NCBI GenBank assembly: GCA_027307165.1
Contig: DAHUXM010000012.1
Coordinates: 1 to 32,001, forward strand
Direction: 5' to 3'
DNA from: Gemmatimonadota bacterium
Lineage (GTDB): Bacteria > Gemmatimonadota > Gemmatimonadetes > Gemmatimonadales > Gemmatimonadaceae
Length of the DNA stretch: 32,001 nt
Of this stretch, positions 7,028 to 14,782 are shown piece by piece (position 1 is the first letter of the stretch; each line of letters opens with the position of its first letter). Below the pieces are notes generated by a model, which saw nothing but the letters and a program-made list of their open reading frames with translations, was not told the DNA's origin and made no database searches. Both the position numbers and the translations under genes were made by a program.

Positions 7028-8734
7028 TCAGTACTTCCACGACGTCACATCCGCGCCCTTCGGTGCCGATTCCGTGATGCGCTTCGACATCATGCGGACC
7101 ATCTCGGCGTCACTCATCGGCTGCCAGCCGTGACCCTTCATCGGGCGGCCGTACTGGAATACCGCGTCTGACCTGGGTGACGACGTCGATGCGAGAAAGT
7201 CGTTGAGGCGATAGACGGCGAGGTTCAGATAATAATTGTCCATGTCGCCAACGTACACGTGAAGCTTGCCCTGCAGCTTGGGACCGATGGTCGCCCAGTT
7301 CTTCGACAGGATGTAGCGCAGATCGAAATGGTCGCGCCAGTACGTCGCGACCGAGCGATCGATCGTGCCGGTGGTCTTGTTCCAGAGCGGGCGCGGATAT
7401 CCGTCGGCGCCTACGGGTCCCCATGCCGCGTCCCATGCGTTGAACTGCTGGCCGGAGCGCTCGTGGCTGCCGAGCACCGACTCGATCTTGCTCAGGTCGC
7501 GCTGCGTCGTTTGAGGCTGGCCTTCGGATGAGCGACTCATGTAGCGTGGCGTCACCACGATTGGATTTTCGTTCTCGACGAATGCGCTCGTGTCGGCATA
7601 CGCGTCCACCAGTTGCAGGCGGCTGAAGTCGACCGGGTCGGGATACAGCGTCCACGTTCCGTTGAAGAAATCCGGATGCAGCACCTGGAGCGCGATCGAT
7701 TCCCATCCGCCCGTCGAGCCACCGGTGAGCACGCGCGCATACGGCTTCGGAATCGCGCGGAAGTGCGACTCGATGTACGGGATCAGCTCGGTGAGCAGCG
7801 CGTCGCCGTATGGGCCGTTGTTCTGTGAATTGACCGCGTATGAATCATCGTAGTACATCGTCGGATGCTGGAACTTGACGCCGATCATGCGCGGGAAGTT
7901 GCTCGAGTTCCACGACTTGTAGAAATCGAATCCGGGCTCGCGACCATCCGTGCGCGCCTTGAGCATCGTACGCTCTGCTGCGTAGCTGGCACTGCTGTCG
8001 GTCGTGAATCCAAATGCTGGCGCGAGCGAGAAATGATCCTGCTGGTAGATCGCCGGATAATGCGCGTTCGGGTGACTGTCGTAATCCTTGGGAAGAAGAA
8101 TCGTCGCGCCGATGTATATCGGTTGACCCCAGAACGTGGAGAGCAGTTTACTCTGGATCTTTACGTGCTTGACCCATTTCGTGTCTGCCGGCATTGTGAC
8201 GGGCGGCAGCACGCGCGAGAGCGACAGCTTGATGTTGAGCGGGTCGCCTGCGTCGACGTGCACGCGTTGCACATTGCTCACGAGATTTCCCGGCGACGTG
8301 TTCCAGTGTTGTCCCTCCCACTGGTCCATATGTCCCCAGATGACGTGTCCGTCAGCGCGATGGAACTGCGTGTAAACGTTCATCACCGCCTGAACGTAGT
8401 AATCTCCGGCGGGAAGCTGTGCGAGCGTGAATGGATATCCGGCGGTCGACGCGTCGATCGTTGCAGTTGCTCCCGGCGCGAGTGCGGGAACATCCAGTCC
8501 GAAGAATGGCTGCGTTCCACCGTAGCTCCCTGCACGGAAACGCGGCTCCCGAGCGGAGTCGCGGGCGACGATGAGGATCAGACGTCCGGTGATCGGCGTC
8601 GCGTGCACGCTCGAGGGGAAGGAGACTTCAACGCGTTGCGCGGTCAACTGCGCTGTTGGAGCCAGGACGCATGCGGACAACAGCGCGACGGCACTGAATT
8701 GTCGTGTCAGACTGAATGATGCGAGCTTGTACAT
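7028..8734 (-). CDS. Exported alpha/beta-hydrolase, esterase D-like (PF00756 type)
   Basis: The 568-residue precursor has a signal peptide (about 1-32, LTA before Gln33). An N-terminal beta-rich domain spans about 35-180, including a carboxypeptidase-regulatory-like stretch LAQLPAGDYYVQAVMNVY (104-121). An esterase domain follows from about 205. The nucleophile elbow is GGSTGGWES with Ser340 (GxSxGG). A late KGHGWQ (about 540) is a plausible site for the catalytic His. Enzymes of this family hydrolyse esters or act as acyl transferases; the substrate cannot be read from the sequence. It is probably periplasmic or surface-exposed. The ATG at 8732-8734 has no Shine-Dalgarno. No partner gene is adjacent: the EamA gene upstream on the same strand ends 75 bp away. 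Confidence 0.82.
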   Translation of the reverse strand: MYKLASFSLTRQFSAVALLSACVLAPTAQLTAQRVEVSFPSSVHATPITGRLILIVARDSAREPRFRAGSYGGTQPFFGLDVPALAPGATATIDASTAGYPFTLAQLPAGDYYVQAVMNVYTQFHRADGHVIWGHMDQWEGQHWNTSPGNLVSNVQRVHVDAGDPLNIKLSLSRVLPPVTMPADTKWVKHVKIQSKLLSTFWGQPIYIGATILLPKDYDSHPNAHYPAIYQQDHFSLAPAFGFTTDSSASYAAERTMLKARTDGREPGFDFYKSWNSSNFPRMIGVKFQHPTMYYDDSYAVNSQNNGPYGDALLTELIPYIESHFRAIPKPYARVLTGGSTGGWESIALQVLHPDFFNGTWTLYPDPVDFSRLQLVDAYADTSAFVENENPIVVTPRYMSRSSEGQPQTTQRDLSKIESVLGSHERSGQQFNAWDAAWGPVGADGYPRPLWNKTTGTIDRSVATYWRDHFDLRYILSKNWATIGPKLQGKLHVYVGDMDNYYLNLAVYRLNDFLASTSSPRSDAVFQYGRPMKGHGWQPMSDAEMVRMMSKRITESAPKGADVTSWKY

Positions 8735-8809
8735 GATCGTTGCGGTGGCTGGAAAGGACGCAATGAATACGTCGTTGGAGCCGCGCCCGATGCCGAGGAT
8801 GGCGTTGCC

Positions 8810-9793
8810 TTACGCGACCCTGCTCCGAGCCTCGTGTGCGGCCGGTTTTCTCAGTGAGAATATGGTGGCCGCACCGACGATCAACAGGCCCCCGAGGATC
8901 GCAACCGGTCCCAGCGACTCGCCTAGCAGCGTGACGCCGAGTATCGACCCCACTACCGGCTCGAAATTGACGAAGATGCCGGCGCGGGCCGCCGGTACTC
9001 TCCTGAGGCCCCAGTTCCAGAGCAGTGTTGCCGCCGTCGTCGCGAGGAATCCCTGGGCCGCGAGCGCCAGCCATACGTGCGTGGAGAGATGCACGGGAGG
9101 CGGGCCGTCGGCGACGAACACCCACAGGAATAGCATCGCGCTGCCCAGAAACACCACGTACACGGTCATTGCGACAGCAGAGTACCCATGCCCGGCGTGC
9201 ATCACGCGTTGCGTGACCAGCACCCATGCGACGCCCGCGAACAGCGAACCGAGCACGAGCAGATCACCGATCAAGCTTGGTCCCCCAACGGCGCCACTGG
9301 CTTGATGCGCCGTGAGCACGATGAGTATCGCGCCGATCGTCGAGACGACTATCATCGACCATCCGACACGATCGAGGCGCTCCTTGGTGAAGATGACCGC
9401 GGCTATCGCAAGTGTCAGCGGGAGCGTGCCCACCATCAGCGATGCGTGCGAGGCAGTCGTGCGTGCGAGTCCTTCGAACTGCACCAGAAACTGGATCGGT
9501 ATGTACAGCGCGGCTGCTACGAAAAAGAACGGGACGTCCGAAGCTCGCGGCAGGGCGCGAATGCGGAGCGCGACTGGCAGCAAGCCAAGGCATCCGAACG
9601 CGAAGCGGTACACCAGCATGTGGCCGACGCCCATCTCCGTGAGCGCGACCTTCGCGAAATAGAAACCGGTTCCCCACGAGCAGCCGGCCGCGGCGAGCGC
9701 CAGGTACGCCATGCCGCGGCCGGAGCCGCCGGCGGCCTCTACATGGTGTACGGGGCGTGCAGGCGCATCCTCTTTCCGAGCAGCAACGGTCAT
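8810..9793 (-). CDS. DMT-superfamily transporter, two EamA domains
   Basis: The 327-residue polytopic protein has about ten hydrophobic helices between residues 28 and 315, arranged as two EamA repeats. The first starts around AAAGCSWGTGFYFAKVAL; the second has the usual GALGWA-like start replaced by LVLGSLFAGVAWVL. The family-typical ...FVNFEPVVGSILGVTLLGE motif is near 275-293. EamA proteins move metabolites, often as exporters; the substrate is unknown. A GGGAAG site precedes the ATG at 9791-9793. A strong sigma-70-type promoter lies in the shared region with the divergent CGNR regulator gene. That layout is typical of a regulator controlling a neighbouring exporter, which is an inference here. 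Confidence 0.87.
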   Translation of the reverse strand: MTVAARKEDAPARPVHHVEAAGGSGRGMAYLALAAAGCSWGTGFYFAKVALTEMGVGHMLVYRFAFGCLGLLPVALRIRALPRASDVPFFFVAAALYIPIQFLVQFEGLARTTASHASLMVGTLPLTLAIAAVIFTKERLDRVGWSMIVVSTIGAILIVLTAHQASGAVGGPSLIGDLLVLGSLFAGVAWVLVTQRVMHAGHGYSAVAMTVYVVFLGSAMLFLWVFVADGPPPVHLSTHVWLALAAQGFLATTAATLLWNWGLRRVPAARAGIFVNFEPVVGSILGVTLLGESLGPVAILGGLLIVGAATIFSLRKPAAHEARSRVA

Positions 9794-9851
9794 TCGAATA
9801 CTTCCCTGGCAGTAACGGATTCTTACCTGTTTGGCCGATCTAACTGGTCGT

Positions 9852-9881
9852 ATATTATCGCCTGCCTCTCACACCTGTCAA
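9852..9881 (-). promoter_or_regulatory. Sigma-70-type promoter for the EamA gene
   Basis: Read on the minus strand, a perfect -35 TTGACA (9881-9876) is followed after 18 bp by TAATAT (9857-9852). Transcription would start near 9845, about 50 nt before the EamA ATG. The -35 box lies only 30 bp upstream of the CGNR start, so a regulator bound here could affect both genes. Confidence 0.65.
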
Positions 9882-9910
9882 GGCGATTATACCGGTTATA
9901 TATTCCAGTC

Positions 9911-10594
9911 ATGACTGGCAGTCCAGCGTCGCGCAAAGGCGAGCCGCCCGGGTTCAGGCTCATAGGTGGAGAGCCGAGCCTCGACTTCGTGAACACTGCG
10001 GAGTGGAATGGCGATGAGTTGCTCGTGGATCTGCTTTCCGACTACGAATCGCTCGTGAAGTGGGCCGTGCAGGCGGGAGTTGTCGATGCGCGCGTTGCGC
10101 GGAAGCTGCGCAGTCGCGCGCGTCTCGACAGGGACGAGGCCGATCGCGCGCTGGCCAGCGCGCGTGAGTTGCGTGGAATCCTTCACGGGGCCTTCAACGC
10201 GACCGCTCGAGCGCACGGAAGAGCGCGCATCCGCGATGCGTTCAACAGTTCCGTTACCGCGCTCGGCGGTCGGCTTTCTGACGCCCTCCAGCATCGACGC
10301 CTTGCTGCCGAGCGCGGGCGCGCGCGGTTCTATTGGAGCGGAATGGGCGACAGACTGGACTGCATCGAGTGGCCGATCATCTGGAATGCAGCACATGTGC
10401 TAGCGTCGGATTCTGCCGATTCGGTGCGTGTGTGCGCCGGCAAGGATTGCGGCTGGGTTTACGTGGATCGCAGCCGCAACGGCCTCCGCCGCTGGTGCAG
10501 CATGGAGACGTGCGGCTCGCGCGAAAAGGCCCACCGGCACTACGCGCGCGTGAAGAGCCGCAAGCAGGGTCGACTCTCCCAGGCCTCGCCGTAG
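9911..10594 (+). CDS. CGNR zinc-finger, ABATE-domain transcriptional regulator
   Basis: The ATG at 9911 yields 227 residues beginning with the ABATE-type segment FRLIGGEPSLDFVNTAEW (15-32). A long upstream in-frame extension overlaps the EamA gene and its promoter and is rejected. The C-terminal zinc finger uses Cys175, Cys180, Cys196 and Cys201. The name-giving CGNR tetrad is CGSR here (201-204), followed by the usual basic helix (EKAHRHYARVKSRK). These proteins are putative DNA-binding regulators, often next to transporters; the ABATE domain may sense a ligand. It is divergent from the EamA exporter with a 117-bp shared region, so autoregulation and control of that gene are likely but unproven. 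Confidence 0.87.
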   Translation: MTGSPASRKGEPPGFRLIGGEPSLDFVNTAEWNGDELLVDLLSDYESLVKWAVQAGVVDARVARKLRSRARLDRDEADRALASARELRGILHGAFNATARAHGRARIRDAFNSSVTALGGRLSDALQHRRLAAERGRARFYWSGMGDRLDCIEWPIIWNAAHVLASDSADSVRVCAGKDCGWVYVDRSRNGLRRWCSMETCGSREKAHRHYARVKSRKQGRLSQASP

Positions 10595-10696
10595 CTACCC
10601 GTCGGTACCCGGCATATATTCGCCATTGTCGGCATTTTGGCGCTCTCGCCCGGCGCCGCCGGCCTGACTCACAGCTTCATACCTGGTGAACTGCAA

Positions 10697-11599
10697 GTGG
10701 CAGATGATGACGAGTCGTCCACGCCGCGCAAGCCGCTCGATGAAGAGATCGATGTATGGGGACTGACGCACCCCGGCAAGGTTCGCAAGACTAACGAAGA
10801 TCATTTCCTGCTGGGGTCCCTCCGCAAGCATCTCGACATCCAGGCGACTTCACTTCCTGAAGCCGAGCAGCTTCGCGCGTCCAACGAGCGCGCGGGCTTC
10901 ATTGCAATGGTCGCCGACGGGGTGGGCGGACAGCTCGCTGGCGAGGAGGCCAGCCGGATCGCGCTCGAAGCGGTCACGCAATACGTGATACACAGCGCGC
11001 TCTGCTACTACCAGTCCGACGCACAGGCAGAGGACTTCGTGGACGTCCTGCAGAAGGCGGCGATAACGAGTCACGACGCGGTGCTGCAGCGCGCGCGCGA
11101 TGACAGCGACCTGCGCGGGATGGCTACGACCCTGACGCTGTGGATCGGCGTGTGGCCGTGGATCTATCTGCTCCAGGTCGGCGATTCACGCTACTACCTG
11201 TTCCGGAACAACGTGCTGACGCAGATTACGCGTGATCAGACGATGGCGCAGGAGTTCATCGACCAGGGAGTGATGACGCGCCCGGTAGCACTCGCGTCGC
11301 CGTGGGCGAACGTGCTGTCCAGCTCGCTGGGCGGCGAGCAGACGGCGCCGGTGGTAACGCGCCTCGCGGCAAGCTGGGAGAACACTCATCTCATCTGCAG
11401 CGATGGTCTCACAAAACACGTTTCCGACGCGCGGATCGCCGAGCGGCTTCGTGGAATGACGTCCGCGCGCGAGGCGTGTGAAGGATTGTTGCAGGATGCG
11501 CTCGATGGTGGCGGCACGGACAACATCACCATCATCGTCGGACGCGCGGTAGCGAAGGACGGGAACGACGCGCAACTTCAGATCAGCCCGTCCGACTGA
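10697..11599 (+). CDS. PP2C-family serine/threonine protein phosphatase
   Basis: The 300-residue cytoplasmic PP2C has all metal-binding motifs: KVRKTNEDHF with Asp35, VADGVGG with Asp74, CSDGL with Asp236 and GGTDN with Asp275. It also has the GDSRYYLFR core strand (162-170). It would dephosphorylate Ser/Thr residues, usually opposing Hanks-type kinases; none is in the window. The start is not certain. GTG 10697 has a GGTGA site seven bases upstream and begins just before the conserved fold. A TTG at 10637 would add 20 residues but has no ribosome-binding site. An AT-rich CATATATT at 10613-10620 may be the -10 box. The YidB-family gene follows after 28 bp. Confidence 0.9.
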   Translation: MADDDESSTPRKPLDEEIDVWGLTHPGKVRKTNEDHFLLGSLRKHLDIQATSLPEAEQLRASNERAGFIAMVADGVGGQLAGEEASRIALEAVTQYVIHSALCYYQSDAQAEDFVDVLQKAAITSHDAVLQRARDDSDLRGMATTLTLWIGVWPWIYLLQVGDSRYYLFRNNVLTQITRDQTMAQEFIDQGVMTRPVALASPWANVLSSSLGGEQTAPVVTRLAASWENTHLICSDGLTKHVSDARIAERLRGMTSAREACEGLLQDALDGGGTDNITIIVGRAVAKDGNDAQLQISPSD

Positions 11600-11627
11600 C
11601 GGGACCACCTCCGAATCGGGAGAAACC

Positions 11628-11963
11628 ATGGGACTGCTAGACGGATTACTGGGTGGCGTCGTCGGCGCCGAGATGGCCACTGTCGTCAATGGCCTGATCG
11701 AGAAGCATGGCGGCGTGCAGGGGATAGTGAGCCAGCTGGAGTCGCAGGGACTCGGCAATACCGTGAAGTCGTGGGTCGGCACGGGAGCGAACGAGCCGAT
11801 AACCGGAGACCAGCTGCACGCAGCACTGGGTTCGGATGCCATGACGCAACTTGCGGCAAAGTTCGGCATCCCCCCGGAAGAGCTCTCCGCCAAGCTGGCG
11901 CAGGTGCTTCCGGGTGCCATCGACAAGCTGACACCGAACGGGAAAGTGCCGGCTACACCGTAG
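11628..11963 (+). CDS. YidB-family protein (DUF937)
   Basis: A GGGAGA site precedes the ATG at 11628. The 111-residue product starts [13 protein letters not shown] and carries the family core: [16 protein letters not shown] (33-48), [13 protein letters not shown] and [19 protein letters not shown]. The tail reads [15 protein letters not shown]. It is compact, soluble and without a signal peptide. No biochemical function is established for the family. It is probably co-transcribed with the PP2C gene 28 bp upstream. Its last 11 bp overlap the 3' end of the convergent clpP gene. Confidence 0.88.
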   Translation: MGLLDGLLGGVVGAEMATVVNGLIEKHGGVQGIVSQLESQGLGNTVKSWVGTGANEPITGDQLHAALGSDAMTQLAAKFGIPPEELSAKLAQVLPGAIDKLTPNGKVPATP

Positions 11964-12633
11964 TCGCCGGCTCTCTGCTCGCTTCGATGACCTCGCCCTT
12001 GTGCGTCACCACGTGGTCGATGATTCCGTATTCCCTTGCCTGCTCGGCGGACATGTAGTTGTCGCGATCGAAGTCGTGCTCGATCTGCTCCACCGGACGC
12101 CCGGTATGCTTCGCCATGAGCTCGTTCACCTTGCGGCGCAGGAACACTATCTCGCGCGCCTGGATCTCGACATCCGATGCAGTGCCGCCACCACCGGTCT
12201 GTGACGGCTGGTGCTGCATGATGCGCGAGTGCGGTAGCGCCGATCGTTTGCCGGCGCGTCCGCCAGCGAGCAGAAAGCAGCTGATGCTCGCCGCGAATCC
12301 CATGCAGATCGTGTTCACCGGCGCCTTCATGAATTGCATGGTGTCGTAGATCGCAAGTCCGGCTGATACCGATCCGCCGGGCGAGTTGATGTAGAGATGT
12401 ACGTCCCGCTCCGCATTGTCCGCTTCGAGGAAGAGCAGTTGCGCGATGATGATGTTCGCGACGTCGTCGGTGACCGGTGTCCCCAGGAAGATGATGCGAT
12501 CCATGAGGAGTCGCGAGAACACGTCGTATGTGTGCTCTCCGCGAGACGAGCGCTCGGTGACGTAAGGTGTGTAGAGGGTCGACATCACTTTATGAGTTGT
12601 GTATTGATCGATCGTTGTCGCGTGCATCGTCAT
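11953..12633 (-). CDS. clpP: ClpP, ATP-dependent Clp protease proteolytic subunit (divergent copy)
   Basis: The 226-residue protein has the full Clp serine-protease triad: Ser116 in GFAAS, His141 in RIMQHQP and Asp191 in [20 protein letters not shown] (81-92) and TMQFM complete the fold. It would assemble into tetradecamers and degrade substrates delivered by ClpX, ClpA or ClpC. Several normally conserved places differ: GFAASISCF for GMAASMGAF, MQHQP for MIHQP, and [10 protein letters not shown] in the handle region, one residue longer than E. coli. No tig or clpX is next to it; its neighbours are an ArsR gene upstream and yidB downstream. This suggests a second ClpP copy rather than the housekeeping one. 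ATG 12585 is an alternative start. Confidence 0.9.
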   Translation of the reverse strand: MTMHATTIDQYTTHKVMSTLYTPYVTERSSRGEHTYDVFSRLLMDRIIFLGTPVTDDVANIIIAQLLFLEADNAERDVHLYINSPGGSVSAGLAIYDTMQFMKAPVNTICMGFAASISCFLLAGGRAGKRSALPHSRIMQHQPSQTGGGGTASDVEIQAREIVFLRRKVNELMAKHTGRPVEQIEHDFDRDNYMSAEQAREYGIIDHVVTHKGEVIEASREPATTV

Positions 12634-12678
12634 TCTTCACGTGCGGAGATTCTGCAAGCTCCATGGTTGTTGCGTCGT

Positions 12679-13053
12679 TCATGACTGGGGCTTTTCCGGT
12701 GGGTGATCGAAGGTCCAATCCGTACTACCCTCGACATGCCGTTTGAGATTCGCGAGGGTGGACGGCCAGAACTTCTGGTAGCCGGCAATCCACTTCGCAA
12801 CGTCGCTGAGCGGCACCGGCGTCAGTTCGTAGACGCGCTGTCGCCCATCGATTCCGCCGCGGCGCTGCTCTCGCACCAGGCGCGCATCGCGCAACACCCG
12901 CAGATGCCGCGATACTGCGGGGCGGCTTATCCTGAAGCCGGCCGCGATCTCGGTCGCAGGCGCGGCACCGCGCCGCAGGTGGTCCAGGATCGCCCTCCGC
13001 GTTGGATCGGCGACCGCGTGGAACGGGTCTGTCCGGGGAATGACACGAGGCAT
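12679..13053 (-). CDS. ArsR-family winged-helix regulator
   Basis: The ATG at 13051-13053 gives 124 residues that begin at once with the family opening DPFHAVADPTRRAILDHL (8-25). The longer in-frame reading runs back over the divergent promoter. The recognition part is ATEIAAGFRISRPAVSRHLRVLRDARLV (about 33-60), followed by the beta wing with RRGGIDGRQRVYEL. No metal-binding Cys pair (ELCVCDL type) is present. That points to the non-metal subgroup often paired with SRPBCC/AHSA genes; no such gene is adjacent here. It is divergent from the decarboxylase gene and 45 bp upstream of clpP on the same strand. It is a likely autoregulator and perhaps controls one or both neighbours. Confidence 0.88.
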   Translation of the reverse strand: MPRVIPRTDPFHAVADPTRRAILDHLRRGAAPATEIAAGFRISRPAVSRHLRVLRDARLVREQRRGGIDGRQRVYELTPVPLSDVAKWIAGYQKFWPSTLANLKRHVEGSTDWTFDHPPEKPQS

Positions 13054-13063
13054 GCAGGAACAT

Positions 13064-13079
13064 GTAACGAGATGGTTAC
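13064..13079. promoter_or_regulatory. Inverted repeat upstream of arsR, candidate operator
   Basis: GTAAC (13064-13068) and GTTAC (13075-13079) form a perfect inverted repeat with a six-base centre, 11 bp upstream of the ArsR start. ArsR proteins bind such dyads, but this arm is short and the assignment is only positional. Confidence 0.35.
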
Positions 13080-13201
13080 GCAATATCCAGCCCCGTCGCG
13101 CAGATGTCCCACCGGCCAGCATTGGCAAATTTCACCCTCTGCCCGCTATGTTCTTTCAGGCATCGCGCGTCGCTTGCGATGCAGATCTGAACCAATACGA
13201 G

Positions 13202-14722
13202 ATGACGTCCCCCAACAATCCGTCTGAAGAAACGTTCGACCCGGCTTCGCCAGAAGAATGGGAAAAATTTCGCGCGCTGTCGCACCGCATGGTGGACGAC
13301 ATGCTCGCTCATCTGGAGAGCCTGCGCGAGCAACCCGCATGGCGTGAGATGCCGGCATCGGTGCGAGAGGCACTCGCGGAGCCGGTCCCGCGCACCGGTG
13401 TCGGTGCGGAAGCGGCGTATCTCGATTTCGTTCGGAACGTGCTCCCGTATCCCGACGGCAATCTTCACCCGCGATTCTTCGGTTGGGTGAAGGGCAACGG
13501 AACGCCGCTGGGGATGATGGCAGACATGCTCGCCTCCGGACTGAATCCGCACATGGCTGGTTTCAATCAGGCGCCAGCGCTGGTGGAGCAACAGTTGATA
13601 GACTGGCTGGCTGAATTGCTCGGAATGCCCGGGGGAAGTGGAGTTCTCGTTACCGGCGGCACCATGGCCAGCACACTCGCACTCGGCGTTGCGCGCTTTG
13701 CGAAAGCGCGGGAGCTGGGCATCGACGTGCGCGAGGACGGTGTGCAGCAATGGCCGAACGCGCCACAGCGCGGTCCATTCGTGTTCTACGGATCTTCCGA
13801 GACCCACGGATGGGCGCGCAAGGCCACTGAATTCATGGGCCTGGGCGACAGAGCTTTCCGGCGTGTGCCCGTGGACTCGAATTACCGAATCGAAATGGCA
13901 GCGCTCGCCGAAATGGTTGCGACGGATCGCGCTTCTGGAATGATACCGTTCTGCGTCGTTGGCACGGCTGGCACGGTGAACACGGGAGCATCCGACGATC
14001 TCACGGCGATCGCCGAATTTTGTAGCCGCGAGAATCTGTGGTTCCACGTCGACGCCGCATTCGGTGCGCTCGCCTATCTGTCGAACCAACTGCGCTCACA
14101 AGTTGCGGGCCTCGAGCGTGCCGATTCACTCGGCTTCGATCTGCACAAGTGGGGCGATCTGCCGTTCGAGTGCGCCTGCGTGCTCGTGCGCGATCCGGAA
14201 GTGCACGTGGCGACGTACGCGGCGCCAGCCAGCTATCTGGCCGCAGCGACGCGAGGCGTCATCGCTGGCGGTCTGCCCTTTGCCGATCGCGGCATCGATC
14301 TCACGCGCGGCTTCAAGGCGCTCAAGGCCTGGTTGTCGCTCAAGGCCGATGGTGTCGACAAGCTCGTGCGCATGGTCGAGCAGAACGTCGCGCAGGTCAG
14401 ATACCTCACCGAGCGTGTCGAAGCGCACCCGGACCTCGAGTTGCTAGCACCCGCACCGCTCAACATCGCCTGCATCCGCTACGCACCGGCGGGCATCGCC
14501 GATGACACGCTCGATGCAATCAATACCGAGGTGCTGCTTCGCATTCAGGAATGCGGGCTCGCCGTTCCATCCAGCACGATCATCGATGGCAAATTCGCGA
14601 TTCGGATCGCGAACGTGAACCACCGCGCACGCATGTCCGATATCGATGTATTGATCGACGGCGTGCTGCGGATCGGAAGGGAAGTTACGAGCGAGATGAA
14701 GCCGGCCTCGGCGTCCGCATGA
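13202..14722 (+). CDS. PLP-dependent group II decarboxylase (aromatic amino acid/Glu decarboxylase family)
   Basis: From the ATG at 13202 the product has 506 residues, the usual length for PF00282 enzymes. Key parts are the substrate-side NLHPRFFGWV (87-96) and the glycine-rich VTGGTMASTLAL (150-161). GSSETHGWARKA carries His202, which stacks on the cofactor. HVDAAFG carries Asp284, which pairs with the pyridine nitrogen. DLHKWGDLPFECA carries Lys316, the Schiff-base lysine. It should decarboxylate an L-amino acid in the cytoplasm; whether aromatic or acidic cannot be decided. ATG 13148 is an upstream in-frame alternative but adds an unconserved tail. It is divergent from arsR and ends at a perfect terminator. 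Confidence 0.87.
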   Translation: MTSPNNPSEETFDPASPEEWEKFRALSHRMVDDMLAHLESLREQPAWREMPASVREALAEPVPRTGVGAEAAYLDFVRNVLPYPDGNLHPRFFGWVKGNGTPLGMMADMLASGLNPHMAGFNQAPALVEQQLIDWLAELLGMPGGSGVLVTGGTMASTLALGVARFAKARELGIDVREDGVQQWPNAPQRGPFVFYGSSETHGWARKATEFMGLGDRAFRRVPVDSNYRIEMAALAEMVATDRASGMIPFCVVGTAGTVNTGASDDLTAIAEFCSRENLWFHVDAAFGALAYLSNQLRSQVAGLERADSLGFDLHKWGDLPFECACVLVRDPEVHVATYAAPASYLAAATRGVIAGGLPFADRGIDLTRGFKALKAWLSLKADGVDKLVRMVEQNVAQVRYLTERVEAHPDLELLAPAPLNIACIRYAPAGIADDTLDAINTEVLLRIQECGLAVPSSTIIDGKFAIRIANVNHRARMSDIDVLIDGVLRIGREVTSEMKPASASA

Positions 14723-14723
14723 C

Positions 14724-14766
14724 AAAAACCGGGGAGACGATGGACAGCATCGTCTCCCCGGTTTTT
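14724..14766. terminator. Perfect bidirectional intrinsic terminator
   Basis: A 19-bp perfect stem pairs 14724-14742 with 14748-14766 across the five-base loop GACAG. It starts with AAAAACCGGGG and ends with CCCCGGTTTTT, so it supplies a U-tract on either strand. It sits exactly between the convergent decarboxylase (stop at 14722) and type III glutamine synthetase (stop at 14783). Confidence 0.95.
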
Positions 14767-14782
14767 CCTGCATCACCGGTAA

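Noticed and set aside
9188..9910. Upstream extension of the CGNR regulator reading frame
   Set aside because: It would run antisense through the EamA gene and the shared promoter; the conserved domain starts soon after ATG 9911.
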